DNA of 64,000 nt from Streptoverticillium olivoreticuli subsp. olivoreticuli (GTDB lineage Bacteria; Actinomycetota; Actinomycetes; Streptomycetales; Streptomycetaceae), in NCBI RefSeq assembly GCF_003391135.1, contig NZ_CP031455.1, positions 1,364,001-1,428,000 of the forward strand, read 5' to 3'. Below, in pieces: positions 44,232-53,975 of the stretch (positions within the stretch are counted from its first letter, which is position 1; the number at the start of each line of letters is the position of its first letter). The notes under the pieces are model-generated. The model worked only from the letters and a program-made list of their open reading frames with translations, was not told the origin of the DNA and searched no databases. The translations under genes were made by a program, and so were the position numbers.

Positions 44232-47200
44232 TCACCGGGCGTCCTCGGCCAGCGCGCGCAGCTCCCGGGTGAACCGGTCGGCGAGGGCCTGGACGGTGGC
44301 GGCGGTGTGCAGGTTGGCGCTGTAGGTCCACACCGTCCTCAGCTCGTCGCCGGAGGTGAACGCCATCACGTCGAGCACCCTGGGACGGTGCCCGCGAGCG
44401 CTGCGGTGGTGGCCGAAGGCGGCTGCGACGGGGCGGGCGTCGCCGGTGAAGTATTCGCTGACGTCGCCCCAGAAGTTGAAGCCGATCTCCGGTGCCGGCA
44501 CGGCGGCGAGCCTCGCCCGGATCCCGGGGTCCGGGTGCAGATGGCGCAGGACTCCGTAGCCGGTGCCCCGGTGAGGGACGGCCCGGATCCGGTCGCGCAC
44601 CGCCGTGAGATCGCCGGGGCGCAGCACCAGGGGCGACAGGGTGGAGAACCGGGCGACGGTGCGGGAGACGTCCAGGCTGCCGAACGCCTCGTTCCTGCCG
44701 TGTCCTTCCAGCTCGACGACCAGGTCGGGCTGTCCGGTCCAGGCGGTGACCGCCCTGGCGAGTGCGGTCAGCAGGATCTCGCGGATCTCGACGCCGTGCT
44801 GCCTCGGCAGCCCGGTGGTGAGGGCGGTCGCGGTGGCGCCGGTGATGTCCGTGACGTGGCGTACGGCGGAGGACTGGGTGTTGGGGCCGAGCCGGTGGTC
44901 GACGGGCAGGGGTGCGGGCGCGAGGTCCGCGAGCCGTTCCCAGTGGGGCAGTTCGGCCGCGAGTTCCTCGCTCGTGGCATAGGCGGTGAGCGCTTGGGCG
45001 CACTGGGGCAGGGAGGCCGTCTTGGCCGGCAGGGTGACGGTCCTGCCCTGTTCCCCGGCGGTGTAGGCGGCGCGCAGGTCTTCGTGGAAGATGCGGGAGG
45101 CGTAGTAGTCCATCACCAGCCAGTGGGCGCTGACGAGCAGCCTGGTGCCGCGGTCCGGGCCGAGGTCTAGGCAGGTCAGCCCGACGGTGCGGCCGGTGGC
45201 GAGGTCGAGTGCGCCGTGCCGGAGGGCGACGTGGTGGTCGAGGGCCGCGTCAAGCGCGGCGTCGGGGACCGCGTGGAGGTCCACGACGTCGACCGGGGAG
45301 GCGTCCACGGCCTCCGGGCCGGGGAGTTCGGCGTACGGGCCGTGCTCGTCGCGGTGGAAGCGGGCGCGGAGCCCGTCGTGGTGGGTGAGGACGTCGGCGA
45401 GTGCCCGGCCGAGCAGTTCGGGGTCGAGCGGACGGGCCAGGTCGAAGAGGGGCCACATGCCGTTCCAGTGGCCGGGCTCGGTGAAGTCCTGCTCGAAGAA
45501 CCAGCGCTGGCCGGGCGAGAGGGCCACGCGGCCGGTGACCGCGGTCTGGGGAGCCGTCGCCGTCGGCAGCCTCCTGGCCACGGCCGCCTGTCCGGCGATC
45601 GTGGGGTCGGCGTAGAACTCCTTGAGGGTCAGGTGGAGTCCGTGTTCGGCGGCCTTGGCCACGGCGCGCACGCCGAGCAAGGAGTCGCCGCCCGCCCGGA
45701 AGAAGTTGTCGTGGCGGCCGATGTTCCGCGTCGGCAGGACGGCCGCCCAGGCTTGCGCGAGTGCCTTCTCGACAGGGGTCGCGGGCGGCTCGTGCCGCCG
45801 GTCGGGTCCCGCCGGGTCCGGGAGGGCGGACCGGTCGACCTTTCCGTTGGGTCCCAGCGGGAGGCCGGCGAGGGTGACGAACGCCGAGGGCACCATGTAC
45901 GCGGGCAGCCTGGCGGCGAGGTGGGTGCGCAGGTCGTCGGGGCGGGCCCCGCCGTCGCACCGCGGGACCACGTGGGCGACCAGCCGTTTGGCGTCGTGGG
46001 CGACGACGACCGCGGAGCGGACCTCGGGGTGGGCGGCGAGGACGGTCTCTATCTCGCCGAGTTCGATCCGGTGTCCGTTGATCTTGACCTGGAAGTCGTT
46101 CCGGCCGAGGAATTCGATCGTGCCGTCGGGGAGATGGGCGCCGAGGTCGCCGGTGCGGTAGAGGCGTTCGCCGGTGCGCGGGTGGGTGAGGAAGCGCTCC
46201 CGGGTGTGGCCGGGGTCCGAGCGGTATCCGACGGCCAGTCCGGCGCCTCCGATGTACAGCTCGCCGGGGACGTGGTCCGGCCTGGGGGCGAGTTCGCCGT
46301 CCAGCACCTGGAAGGTCTGGTTCCGCAGGGGTGTGCCGTACGGGATGCTGCGCCGGGCCGGGTCGACCCGTTCGATCGGGTGGCAGATCGACCAGATCGC
46401 CGCTTCGGTGGCGCCGCCCAGGCTGATCAGCCGCGGTGTGCCGGTGCTCAGGGAGCGGACGCGGACGGGCAGGGAGACGGGTATCCAGTCGCCGCTGAGG
46501 AGGACGGTCCGGATCGCCCCGGGGAGGCGGGTGCCCTGCCGGGTGCAGTGTTCCACCAGAAGTTCGAGCAGCGCCGGCACGGTGTTCCACAGCGTCACCC
46601 GGTGCTCTTCGGCCAGCTCGGCCCAGCGGCCGGGGTCGCGGTGCTCGTCGGGCGCGGGCAGTACGAGGGCGCCGCCCGCGCCGAGCACCCCGAAGAGGTC
46701 GTACACCGACAGGTCGAAGCTCAGCGACGACAGTCCGAGCACCCGGTCCCGCGGGCCGATCGCGAAGCGGGTGTTGATGTCGTGGAGCGTGTTCACCGCG
46801 CTGCGATGACTGATCATCACACCCTTGGGGACGCCGGTGGAGCCCGAGGTGAAGATGACGTACGCGAGGTCGGCCGGGGTCGCGGCGGCAGGCCCGGCGG
46901 TCCCGTCCGGCGGGGCCGCCCACGGCGGGGGCGTCACCACCACGGCGGTGATTCCGGGCGGCGGGGTCACACCGGGCCGGGTGACGGCGATGTGGGCCCC
47001 GCCGACGGCGAGGAGCTGCGCGATGCGCGCCTCGGGCAGGCCCGCGTCCACCGGGAGATAGGCGGCCCCGGCGCGGACCACGCCGAGCGCGGCGACGGCC
47101 TGTTCCCAGCCCTTGTGCATCAGGACGGCGACGAGGGTGCCCGGTCCCGCGCCGAGGTCGCGCAGCCTCCGGGCCACCCGGTCGGCGCCGAGGCCCAGTT

Positions 47201-48953
47201 CACGGAAGGTCAGCGTGCGGTCGGCGGTGATCACCGCCGGGGCGTCGGGGCGGGCGGCGACCTGGCGGTCGAGCGCGGCGTGGATGAGCTCGTCCGGAAG
47301 CTCACCGGCGGTGTCGTTGACCGCCTCCCGCACGGCGAGCTGGTGCCGCGGCGGGGTGACGGGGGCGGGGGTGCCGTCCTCGGCGAGGCGCGCGACGAGG
47401 TCGGTGTAGGCGGTGAACATGTCGTCGAGCACGCCGTCGGGGAACACCTCGTCCACGGCGTCCCAGCCGATGACCAGGCCGCCGCCCCGCACCAGGACCT
47501 GGTTGTCCAGGTGCACCTGGGGCGTCTGGGAGGCCGTGTGGCCGGTCTCGAAGACCACGCCCTCCAGGGCGTCGAGGCCGTCCGGCTCCTGGAGCAGGCT
47601 GGTGAACACCACGGGCATCCGCGCCCGGGCGCCGTCCCCGCGGCGGGCCAGCTCGCGCTGCACCTCGACGCCGCCGACCAGGGCGTGCGCCAGGTCCTCC
47701 CGCAGCCGGGCCTGGAGCCGGGCCGCCGTCGCCGCCAGGTCCGGGGAGCCGGTGAGGTCGCACTCCAGGAGGACGGTCGTGGTGAAGTCGCCGATGAGCC
47801 GGGGGACGTCCGGGTGCCACCTCGGCCGGTCGGCGAGCGTGAGGTTGACGGTGAAGCGGGGCGCGGCGCTCCAGGTGCGGAGCACCTCCGCGTAGGCGGC
47901 GCACAGCAGCACCGAGGGGGTGACGCCGAGGGCGTGCGCGCGTTCCCTGACCCGCCGCCAGACAGGTGCGGGCAGCTGCTTCTCCCTGCGGACGAACGCC
48001 GGGGCACCGGTGTGGGGGAGGGCCCTGACGGGGAGTTCGGGTGCCGGGGGCAGGGTGTCGACGCGGTCGAGCCAGTACGTCCTCGCCCGGTCGTAGGCGG
48101 GTGTCCGCCGCTGTTCGGCGACGGCTTCGAGGTGATCGCGGAAGGTCAGCCGCGGCGCGGGGCCGAGCGACCGTGGGTCGAGCACCAGCCGGATCCACTC
48201 GGACAGCAGCAGCCGGAGGCTGCCCGCGTCGACGAACAACAGGTCGATGCTGACGTGCAGCCGGAGCCGGCCGCCGTCCAGGCTGTGGGTGCGGATCTCG
48301 TAGAGGGGCCAGGTATGCGCGTCGAAGATCTGGCCCGCCATTTCCTCACGGGTCCTGCGGAGGCGACATCGGGTCTCGGGGTCGGTCAGCCCCCGCAGGT
48401 CGCGGTGGCGAAAGCGGTGGTAGGGCACCTCCCGCGCCACCTGCTGGCGGCCGTCTGGGAGTACCACGGCCCGCAGCATGTCGTGGCGGGCGACGAGCCG
48501 GTTGAACATCTCCTCGGCGCGCTCGTTCTCCGCGGCCAGCAGGTCGATCTCACCGTAGAAATGCGCCGAGCGGCCGCCGAGGTCGAATCCCCCGGCGCCC
48601 AGCCAATAGGCCTGTTGGACTTCGGTGAGGGGAAACGGGTCGTACCTGTTCTCGCCCGTCAGTACGCGCCCGCTCGCCGCGCCGGTGCGGCCGCCTTCCA
48701 CGCCGTGCGCGCGTATCGCCGCACCGACCGTACGCAGGGTGCAGGAGTCGAGGAACAGGGTCAGCGGAACATCCGTACCGAAGGTCGCGTCGATCGTGGA
48801 CTTGAATGCGGTGGCGTCCAGTGATTCCAGGAAAAGCGGGTCGTCCGGATCCGGTATCCGTTCGTATTCGTCATTGATCCCGGCGAGCAGTTCGCCCAGC
48901 CGGTCGAGCAGCTCACCGGTTTCGACAACATGTGGACCAGAGTGCGATGACAT
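44232..48953 (-). CDS. NRPS: carrier-Cy-A(Cys)-PCP-E
   Basis: This is a single-module synthetase of 1573 residues. Residues 10-85 form a carrier domain with Ser44 in FLESLDATAF as the phosphopantetheine site. Residues 105-520 are a condensation-type domain whose motif is DLLFVDAGS (D237, D242, S245), the DxxxxDxxS signature of heterocyclisation domains. Residues 550-1050 are an adenylation domain with TSGSTGVPKG. Its pocket residues, read from FDLSVYD, LWN, LLSGDW, SLGG and AAIW, give D-L-Y-N-L-S-L-I-W, the cysteine code I know from pyochelin-type synthetases. A PCP (GGDSLLGV, about 1090) follows. The last 400 residues are epimerisation-like (EGHGRNE, SRTVARF, GYGVLRHL), but HHxxxDG reads AHWLVMD. 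No thioesterase is present. It should make an acyl-thiazoline. Confidence 0.88.
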   Translation of the reverse strand: MSSHSGPHVVETGELLDRLGELLAGINDEYERIPDPDDPLFLESLDATAFKSTIDATFGTDVPLTLFLDSCTLRTVGAAIRAHGVEGGRTGAASGRVLTGENRYDPFPLTEVQQAYWLGAGGFDLGGRSAHFYGEIDLLAAENERAEEMFNRLVARHDMLRAVVLPDGRQQVAREVPYHRFRHRDLRGLTDPETRCRLRRTREEMAGQIFDAHTWPLYEIRTHSLDGGRLRLHVSIDLLFVDAGSLRLLLSEWIRLVLDPRSLGPAPRLTFRDHLEAVAEQRRTPAYDRARTYWLDRVDTLPPAPELPVRALPHTGAPAFVRREKQLPAPVWRRVRERAHALGVTPSVLLCAAYAEVLRTWSAAPRFTVNLTLADRPRWHPDVPRLIGDFTTTVLLECDLTGSPDLAATAARLQARLREDLAHALVGGVEVQRELARRGDGARARMPVVFTSLLQEPDGLDALEGVVFETGHTASQTPQVHLDNQVLVRGGGLVIGWDAVDEVFPDGVLDDMFTAYTDLVARLAEDGTPAPVTPPRHQLAVREAVNDTAGELPDELIHAALDRQVAARPDAPAVITADRTLTFRELGLGADRVARRLRDLGAGPGTLVAVLMHKGWEQAVAALGVVRAGAAYLPVDAGLPEARIAQLLAVGGAHIAVTRPGVTPPPGITAVVVTPPPWAAPPDGTAGPAAATPADLAYVIFTSGSTGVPKGVMISHRSAVNTLHDINTRFAIGPRDRVLGLSSLSFDLSVYDLFGVLGAGGALVLPAPDEHRDPGRWAELAEEHRVTLWNTVPALLELLVEHCTRQGTRLPGAIRTVLLSGDWIPVSLPVRVRSLSTGTPRLISLGGATEAAIWSICHPIERVDPARRSIPYGTPLRNQTFQVLDGELAPRPDHVPGELYIGGAGLAVGYRSDPGHTRERFLTHPRTGERLYRTGDLGAHLPDGTIEFLGRNDFQVKINGHRIELGEIETVLAAHPEVRSAVVVAHDAKRLVAHVVPRCDGGARPDDLRTHLAARLPAYMVPSAFVTLAGLPLGPNGKVDRSALPDPAGPDRRHEPPATPVEKALAQAWAAVLPTRNIGRHDNFFRAGGDSLLGVRAVAKAAEHGLHLTLKEFYADPTIAGQAAVARRLPTATAPQTAVTGRVALSPGQRWFFEQDFTEPGHWNGMWPLFDLARPLDPELLGRALADVLTHHDGLRARFHRDEHGPYAELPGPEAVDASPVDVVDLHAVPDAALDAALDHHVALRHGALDLATGRTVGLTCLDLGPDRGTRLLVSAHWLVMDYYASRIFHEDLRAAYTAGEQGRTVTLPAKTASLPQCAQALTAYATSEELAAELPHWERLADLAPAPLPVDHRLGPNTQSSAVRHVTDITGATATALTTGLPRQHGVEIREILLTALARAVTAWTGQPDLVVELEGHGRNEAFGSLDVSRTVARFSTLSPLVLRPGDLTAVRDRIRAVPHRGTGYGVLRHLHPDPGIRARLAAVPAPEIGFNFWGDVSEYFTGDARPVAAAFGHHRSARGHRPRVLDVMAFTSGDELRTVWTYSANLHTAATVQALADRFTRELRALAEDAR

Positions 48954-48998
48954 GTCGAACCCCCCAATGCGGCCGTCCGGCCGCGCTGTTCCGACGGG

Positions 48999-49823
48999 CT
49001 ATCGCGAACGCTCCTGCGTTTCGGCGACCTTGCGCAGATAGGAATGGACACCACCGCGGCGCGCCACCCAGGAGGTCAGCCGCGGTGACACCGCGCCCAT
49101 GACATCCGCGATCTTTTCCATGGGCGGCGAGACGGTGATCTCGACCTTGTTCTTGCGGATGCACTTCAGCACCGCGCGGGCCACCTCGTCCGGCCCCACC
49201 CTGCCCAGCAGCGGCGGGCGGCGCCCCGCCTGCCAGCGCGCGGAGATCCCGACGTCGGAGATCAGCGTCGGATAGACGGCCGAGACCCCGACGCCCGTAC
49301 CGCGCAATTCCTCGCGCAGCGACCAGGTGAAGCCCACCACGCCGTGTTTGGTGGAGGAGTTGACGGTGCCGTACGGATAAGCGGTACGCCCGGCGACGGA
49401 GCCGATGGTGACGATGTGGCCGCGGCCCGCGCTCAGCAGATGCGGCAGCACCAGTCGGGTCAGCGCCTCCGTGCCGAACAGGTTGACAAGGATGACCCTT
49501 TTGATGTCCTCGACCGTGGCGTCCTGAAAGCGGGAGATGTGTTCCACCGCGGCGTTGTTGACCAGGATCGAGGGCGGGCCGAGGGTGCTGCGGACCGTGT
49601 CCACGACGCGCCGTTGGTCGTCCTCGTCGGAGATGTCGGCGGGGACGACGAGCGGTTCATGGCCGTGGTGCCGCACGCGCCGCGCTGTTTCCCGCAGGCC
49701 GTCCTCGGTGCGCGCCACCAGTGCCAGCCGGACGCCCGCCCGCGCCAAATGCTCGGCGATATACGGGCCGACGCCACGGGACGCCCCGGTGAGAATTCCT
49801 ACAGCACCTCTCGGTTCCAGCAC
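48999..49823 (-). CDS. Short-chain dehydrogenase with Asn in place of the catalytic Tyr
   Basis: This 274-residue SDR has the cofactor motif TGASRGVGPYIAEH at residue 12, the NNAAVEH block and a conserved Ser in IGSVAGR. The YxxxK motif is altered: the lysine is in NSSTKHGVVG, and the position four residues before it is Asn155, encoded by AAC (complement of 49359-49361), where relatives have Tyr (TAC). The enzyme may be inactive as a dehydrogenase, use another residue, or act as a structural or isomerase-like partner. It lies in the NRPS operon between the NRPS and the exporter. The start is a GTG behind GGGGTGGG. Confidence 0.82.
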   Translation of the reverse strand: MLEPRGAVGILTGASRGVGPYIAEHLARAGVRLALVARTEDGLRETARRVRHHGHEPLVVPADISDEDDQRRVVDTVRSTLGPPSILVNNAAVEHISRFQDATVEDIKRVILVNLFGTEALTRLVLPHLLSAGRGHIVTIGSVAGRTAYPYGTVNSSTKHGVVGFTWSLREELRGTGVGVSAVYPTLISDVGISARWQAGRRPPLLGRVGPDEVARAVLKCIRKNKVEITVSPPMEKIADVMGAVSPRLTSWVARRGGVHSYLRKVAETQERSR

Positions 49824-49847
49824 GGACCCACCCCCTGCTGCGAAAAT

Positions 49848-51017
49848 TCAGCCACATTGTAGCTCCGCGGGCCGCCGGCTCGACGTCAGGTGAATGACCA
49901 CGGCGACCAGGCACAGCCCGGCCCCGGTCAGCGGCACGGTGCCGACCCCGACGTGGTCGATCACCGCTCCCCCCGCGACCCCGGAAAGACCGATGCCGAG
50001 GTACAGCGCCGAGGCGTTGAGCGCGAGCAACAGGCCGCTCTCGCCGGGCGACAGCTCGATCAGCCGGCGCTGCACGGGCGGGTTGAACGCCCAGGTCGAC
50101 AGGCCCCACAGGAACAACACGACCGCGGCGGCCACGACATGGCCGGCGGCGGGCAGCACCGCCAGGGTCAGTACGCTCCCCGAGACCGCCGTCAGCAACG
50201 GCATCCGGTAGCCGAAGCGGTCGGCGGCGATGCCACCGGCGGCGTTGCCGATCGCGCCGCCGATGCCGTAGCCGAACAACAACAGGCTCAGCGTTCCGCC
50301 CTTGACCCCGGCGGTCGACTCCAGCACGGGCGCCACATACGTATAAGCCGTGAACACCCCGAGGCTGGCCGCCAGGGTGATCCCCAGGACGGCGACCACC
50401 CGGCGGTCCCCCAGGACCGCGAAGCGGCGGCGCAGGCTCACCTTCGGGGGCGCGGCGACCGGCGGCAGGGAGACGGCCGCGGCCACCGCCGCCAGCCCGC
50501 AGAACGCGGCGACGAGCCCGAACACCCCCCGGTAGCCCAGCGGTCCGACGAGCAGGGTGCCCGCGGGCACCCCGACGATCGTCGCGACCGTCATCCCGCC
50601 GAACACCCACGCCACGGCCCGCGCCCTGCGCTCCGGACCGCTGAGTTCGGCCGCCACGGCCGTCGCCGCCGGGGTGAAGACGGCGGCGCCCGCGGCGGTG
50701 ACGATCCTGGCGGCCAGCAGGGACGCGAAGTCCGGGGCCAGCGCCGCGAACGCGTTGCCGAGCGTGGCAACCAGCAGCGCGGCGACGATCAGGGTCCGCC
50801 GCCCCCAGCCGCTGGTGGCCACGGCCAGCAGCGGCGAGCCGACGGCGTACGCCACGGCGAACGACGTGGTCAGCAGCCCGGCCGTGGACACCGGGACGGA
50901 CAGCTCGGAGCTCAGCTCGGGGAGCACGCCGGTGACGATGTATCCACTGGTGCCGACGGCGAAGGCGCCTGCCGCGAGCGTCGGGATCCTTCCGGAAGGG
51001 GACATGGGCGGGATCAT
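49848..51017 (-). CDS. MFS exporter of the NRPS operon
   Basis: This 389-residue transporter with 12 hydrophobic segments belongs to the drug:H+ antiporter-1 branch (AraJ/Cmx-like). It shows GTSGYIVTGVLPEL in the first helix, GWGRRTLIV in the A-motif region and FGGMTVATIVGVPAGTLLV for motif C. AAGGG lies seven bases before the ATG at 51017. It is the first gene of the minus-strand operon ahead of the SDR, NRPS and acyl-AMP ligase and is likely the product exporter or a self-resistance pump. It diverges from the second acyl-activating gene, 137 bp away. Confidence 0.85.
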   Translation of the reverse strand: MIPPMSPSGRIPTLAAGAFAVGTSGYIVTGVLPELSSELSVPVSTAGLLTTSFAVAYAVGSPLLAVATSGWGRRTLIVAALLVATLGNAFAALAPDFASLLAARIVTAAGAAVFTPAATAVAAELSGPERRARAVAWVFGGMTVATIVGVPAGTLLVGPLGYRGVFGLVAAFCGLAAVAAAVSLPPVAAPPKVSLRRRFAVLGDRRVVAVLGITLAASLGVFTAYTYVAPVLESTAGVKGGTLSLLLFGYGIGGAIGNAAGGIAADRFGYRMPLLTAVSGSVLTLAVLPAAGHVVAAAVVLFLWGLSTWAFNPPVQRRLIELSPGESGLLLALNASALYLGIGLSGVAGGAVIDHVGVGTVPLTGAGLCLVAVVIHLTSSRRPAELQCG

Positions 51018-51154
51018 TCCACGGCCCTTGCCGACCGGCCATCCGGGGGTGCGTCAAGCAGCTTGATCGCCCAGGTAGTTGAACACTGCTGCCCTGACGC
51101 CGACCGAGTGGCATTCTGGCCGTCCTTCCAGGACCGGGAACAGGAGTGATGACC

Positions 51155-52690
51155 GTGACCATCGCCGCCGGATTTCTCTCGCGCGCAGTGACGTCGCCCC
51201 ACCGGGACGCCCTCGTTCTCTGCGGGGATCCCGAGCGGCGGTGGGGGTACGACGAGCTGCGCCGTGGCGCGGTCGCCGTCGGGCACGCGCTACGGGCCGA
51301 GTTCGGCGTGGCGCCGCCACCGGAGGTGCGGATCGCCGTGCTGCTGGGGAGCGGCGGGGAGTTCCTGGAGATCTTCCACGGCGCGGCGCTGGCCGGGATA
51401 CCGGTGATGGTGCTCGATCCGGCCTGGAGCCCCGCCGAGCTGTCGGCGGTGCTGCGGGACGCGCCGCCGGTGCGGCTGTTCTGCGGGACCGCGACCGAGG
51501 CGGTCCGCCGGTGCGTACGGGCCGGGTCCGTGGTCGAGTCGTCCGCCTACGAGGACTGGCTGGGCCGGCACGGCGGCAGGGCGGCGGCCGACGGGGTACC
51601 GGCGTTCGCCGATGTGCCGGACGGCGCGCCGTTCTATGTGCCGTTCACCTCGGGGAGCACCGGCCGCCCCAAGGGCGTGGTGCGCTCCCACCGGTCCTGG
51701 CTGCGCTCCTTCGACCGCACCGCCGTGGAGTTCGGCATCGACGCCACCGACCGGGTGCTGCTGCCGGGTTCGTTGGCGCACTCGCACTTCCTGTACGGGG
51801 CGGTGAACGGTCTGCACGTGGGTGCGACGGTGCACCTGATGCCGGAGTTCGACGCGGACCTCGCTCTCGAACTCCTCGACCGCCACGCCGTCACCCGGCT
51901 CTATGTGGTGCCCACGATCGTCGAGGCGCTGCTCGCGGCGGCGCGGCGGCGGCCGGGCCGCTCGTTCCCCGGGGTGCGTTCGCTGCTGTCGGTCGGGGCG
52001 AAGTGGTCGCCCGGCCGCCGCGCGCGGGCCGGGGAGCTGTTCCCGCACGCGGACACCGTGGAGTTCTACGGGGCGACGGAGCTCAGTCTGGTCTCGCTCC
52101 TGCACGGCCACGGCGACGGCCCGCGGGAGTCGGTGGGCAGGCCGGTGGCGGGCGTCGAGCTGTCGCTGCGCGGGCCGTCGGGCGCGGAGGTAGGGGTGAA
52201 CGAGGTCGGCCGGGTGTATGTGCGCAGCGACATGCTCTTCACCGGATACCTCTCCCGCTCCGATGCCGGGGCCCCGGACCGGGACGGGTGGTTCAGCGTC
52301 GGCGACATGGGCCGGCTGGACGAGCGGGGCTATCTGCATCTCGTCGGCCGGGACGGGGGAATGCTGATCAGCGGTGGCCTCAATGTGTACCCGGAGGAGG
52401 TCGAGGCGGCCCTGCTGCGGCTGGAGGAGGTCGCCGAGGCGGCTGTCGTGGGTGTGCCCGACGAGCACTGGGGCGAGGTGGTGTGCGCCGTGGTCCGGTG
52501 GCGTGACGGCGCCCGGCTGGACCTGGCGGGGATACGTGACCGCGCGGCGGCGCATGTGTCCCGGCAGAAGTGTCCGCGGCGCGTCTTCGAGACGGCCGGG
52601 CTGCCGCACACGCCGAGCGGGAAGGTCGACCGTGCGCGGATACGGAGCGCGGTCCTGGAGGGAGCGCCCGACGTACGGGAGATAGCGTGA
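51155..52690 (+). CDS. Acyl-CoA ligase-like adenylating enzyme linked to biotin transport genes
   Basis: This 511-residue member of the acyl-adenylate superfamily has FTSGSTGRPKGVVRSH, the A5-like FYGATELSLVS, FSVGDMGRLDERGYL, DGGMLISGGLNVYPEE and the C-terminal lysine motif HTPSGKVDR. It resembles acyl-CoA synthetases rather than FAALs. I use the GTG at 51155, eight bases behind AGGAG; the ATG two codons earlier is too close. It sits 42 bp before the biotin transporter genes on the same strand, so it may be co-transcribed with them. Activation of pimelate or another biotin-related acid is an attractive but untested idea. Supplying the NRPS starter is another. Confidence 0.78.
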   Translation: MTIAAGFLSRAVTSPHRDALVLCGDPERRWGYDELRRGAVAVGHALRAEFGVAPPPEVRIAVLLGSGGEFLEIFHGAALAGIPVMVLDPAWSPAELSAVLRDAPPVRLFCGTATEAVRRCVRAGSVVESSAYEDWLGRHGGRAAADGVPAFADVPDGAPFYVPFTSGSTGRPKGVVRSHRSWLRSFDRTAVEFGIDATDRVLLPGSLAHSHFLYGAVNGLHVGATVHLMPEFDADLALELLDRHAVTRLYVVPTIVEALLAAARRRPGRSFPGVRSLLSVGAKWSPGRRARAGELFPHADTVEFYGATELSLVSLLHGHGDGPRESVGRPVAGVELSLRGPSGAEVGVNEVGRVYVRSDMLFTGYLSRSDAGAPDRDGWFSVGDMGRLDERGYLHLVGRDGGMLISGGLNVYPEEVEAALLRLEEVAEAAVVGVPDEHWGEVVCAVVRWRDGARLDLAGIRDRAAAHVSRQKCPRRVFETAGLPHTPSGKVDRARIRSAVLEGAPDVREIA

Positions 52691-52732
52691 GCGTTCCGCC
52701 CTCCTGTCCCGGATCACGAGGTACTCACCCCC

Positions 52733-53356
52733 ATGCTGAGCCTGCACCACGACGCGCGTACGCCGGTCCACGCCCTGCCCGCCGGGGTGAAGCTGCTGGT
52801 GCTCTTCGCGGTGGGCACGACCCTGTTCTTCGTCACGTCGATGACCGTGCTCGGTGCGGCCGTGGTGGGGGTCGGGCTCTGTTACGCGCTGGCCCGGATT
52901 CCTTGGCGGACGGCGGGCCGGCAGCTGCTCACGGTGCTGCCCTTCGCCGTCTCGATCCTGGCCCTGCAGTGGCTGTTCTCCGGCTGGGAGACCGCCGTGC
53001 TGGTGGGGCAGCGCATCGTGGTGCTGGTGATGCTGGCCAATCTGGTCACGCTGACCACCAGGACGACCGCGATGATCGCGGCGATCGAGACGGCGCTGCG
53101 GCCGTTGAAGCCGCTGGGGATCAGGCCGGAACGGGTCGGTCTGGTGGTGGCCATGACGATCCGGTTCATCCCGGTGATCAAGGAGCAGGCCGATCAGGTG
53201 CGTGCCGCGCAGCGGGCGCGCGGGGTGGAACGGAGCACGGCGTTCCTGGCTCCGCTGCTGGTCAAGACGTTGCGGCTGGCGGACGGGCTGGGCGAGGCGC
53301 TCGACGCCAGGGGCGTCGACGGCCCCCGGCGGACCGAGGGCACCCGCCCTCTATGA
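52733..53356 (+). CDS. bioN: ECF transporter transmembrane subunit EcfT/BioN
   Basis: This is a 207-residue membrane protein of the CbiQ/EcfT family with four to five hydrophobic segments. The cytosolic coupling helices carry the Ala-Arg-X signature twice in the stretch RAAQRARGVERS, as expected for contact with the ATPase. It belongs to a complete three-gene BioN-BioY-BioM set, so the substrate is biotin. GAGG lies about ten bases before the ATG. Confidence 0.87.
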   Translation: MLSLHHDARTPVHALPAGVKLLVLFAVGTTLFFVTSMTVLGAAVVGVGLCYALARIPWRTAGRQLLTVLPFAVSILALQWLFSGWETAVLVGQRIVVLVMLANLVTLTTRTTAMIAAIETALRPLKPLGIRPERVGLVVAMTIRFIPVIKEQADQVRAAQRARGVERSTAFLAPLLVKTLRLADGLGEALDARGVDGPRRTEGTRPL

Positions 53357-53399
53357 TGATCGGCTGGAGCGAAGGACGCTCGGGGCCGGGGGTTCGGGG

Positions 53400-53975
53400 T
53401 TGCGTACGAAGGACATGGCGCAGATCGCGCTGTTCGCCGCGATCATGGTGGTGCTGGGCTTCTTCCCGCTGATCGAGCTGCCGCTCGTCCCGGCGCCGTT
53501 CACGTCCCAGACGCTCGGGGTGATCCTGGCGGGCTCGATCATCGGCGCGCGCCGCGGCGGCCTGGCGATCCTGCTGTTCGTGGTGCTCGTGGTGATCGGT
53601 CTGCCGGTGCTGCCGGGCGGCCGCGGCGGTCTGGGCGTCATCCTGGGGCCGACGGGCGGTTTCGTCCTGGCCTACCCGGTCGGGGCGTATGTCACGGGTC
53701 TGCTGACCGAGCGGCTGTGGAAGCGGTACAACCAGTGGACCGCCATGCTGTGCAACCTCGTCGGCGGGGCGCTCGTGCTCTACGCCATCGGCATCCCGTG
53801 GATGGCCGTCGCCGCGCACCTGTCGATGGAGAAGGCGGTCACGGGCTCGGTGGTGTTCCTCCCCGGTGATCTGCTCAAGGTGGTGATCGGCTCGCTGGCG
53901 GCGGTCACCGTGCGCAGGGCCTACCCGATGATCACGCCCGGGACGCCGCGCCCCGCGGGGGACGAGCGCGCGTGA
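53400..53975 (+). CDS. bioY: Biotin-binding S component BioY
   Basis: This 191-residue six-helix membrane protein captures biotin for the ECF transporter. The BioY family is recognised by [20 protein letters not shown] at the start, [18 protein letters not shown], and [20 protein letters not shown], which contains the conserved GPTGG segment. I use the TTG at 53400, which gives the usual (M)RTKD start; an ATG five codons later (53415) has AAGGA but too close. The stop overlaps the bioM start as GTGA. Confidence 0.88.
   Translation: MRTKDMAQIALFAAIMVVLGFFPLIELPLVPAPFTSQTLGVILAGSIIGARRGGLAILLFVVLVVIGLPVLPGGRGGLGVILGPTGGFVLAYPVGAYVTGLLTERLWKRYNQWTAMLCNLVGGALVLYAIGIPWMAVAAHLSMEKAVTGSVVFLPGDLLKVVIGSLAAVTVRRAYPMITPGTPRPAGDERA

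Noticed and set aside
42529..45003. An 824-residue acyl-AMP ligase extending into the NRPS gene
   Set aside because: The extension is out of frame with the NRPS and Arg/Pro-rich; the ATG at 44214 has a ribosome site and gives the family length.
45216..48824. A 1202-codon plus-strand open frame opposite the NRPS gene
   Set aside because: High-GC antisense shadow; Gly/Arg/Glu/Val-rich with no domain, whereas the minus strand encodes a full NRPS.
44232..48953. A pyochelin-like siderophore cluster
   Set aside because: The Cys code and Cy domain fit, but there is no salicylate synthase, second Cys module, thioesterase or iron uptake gene in view.
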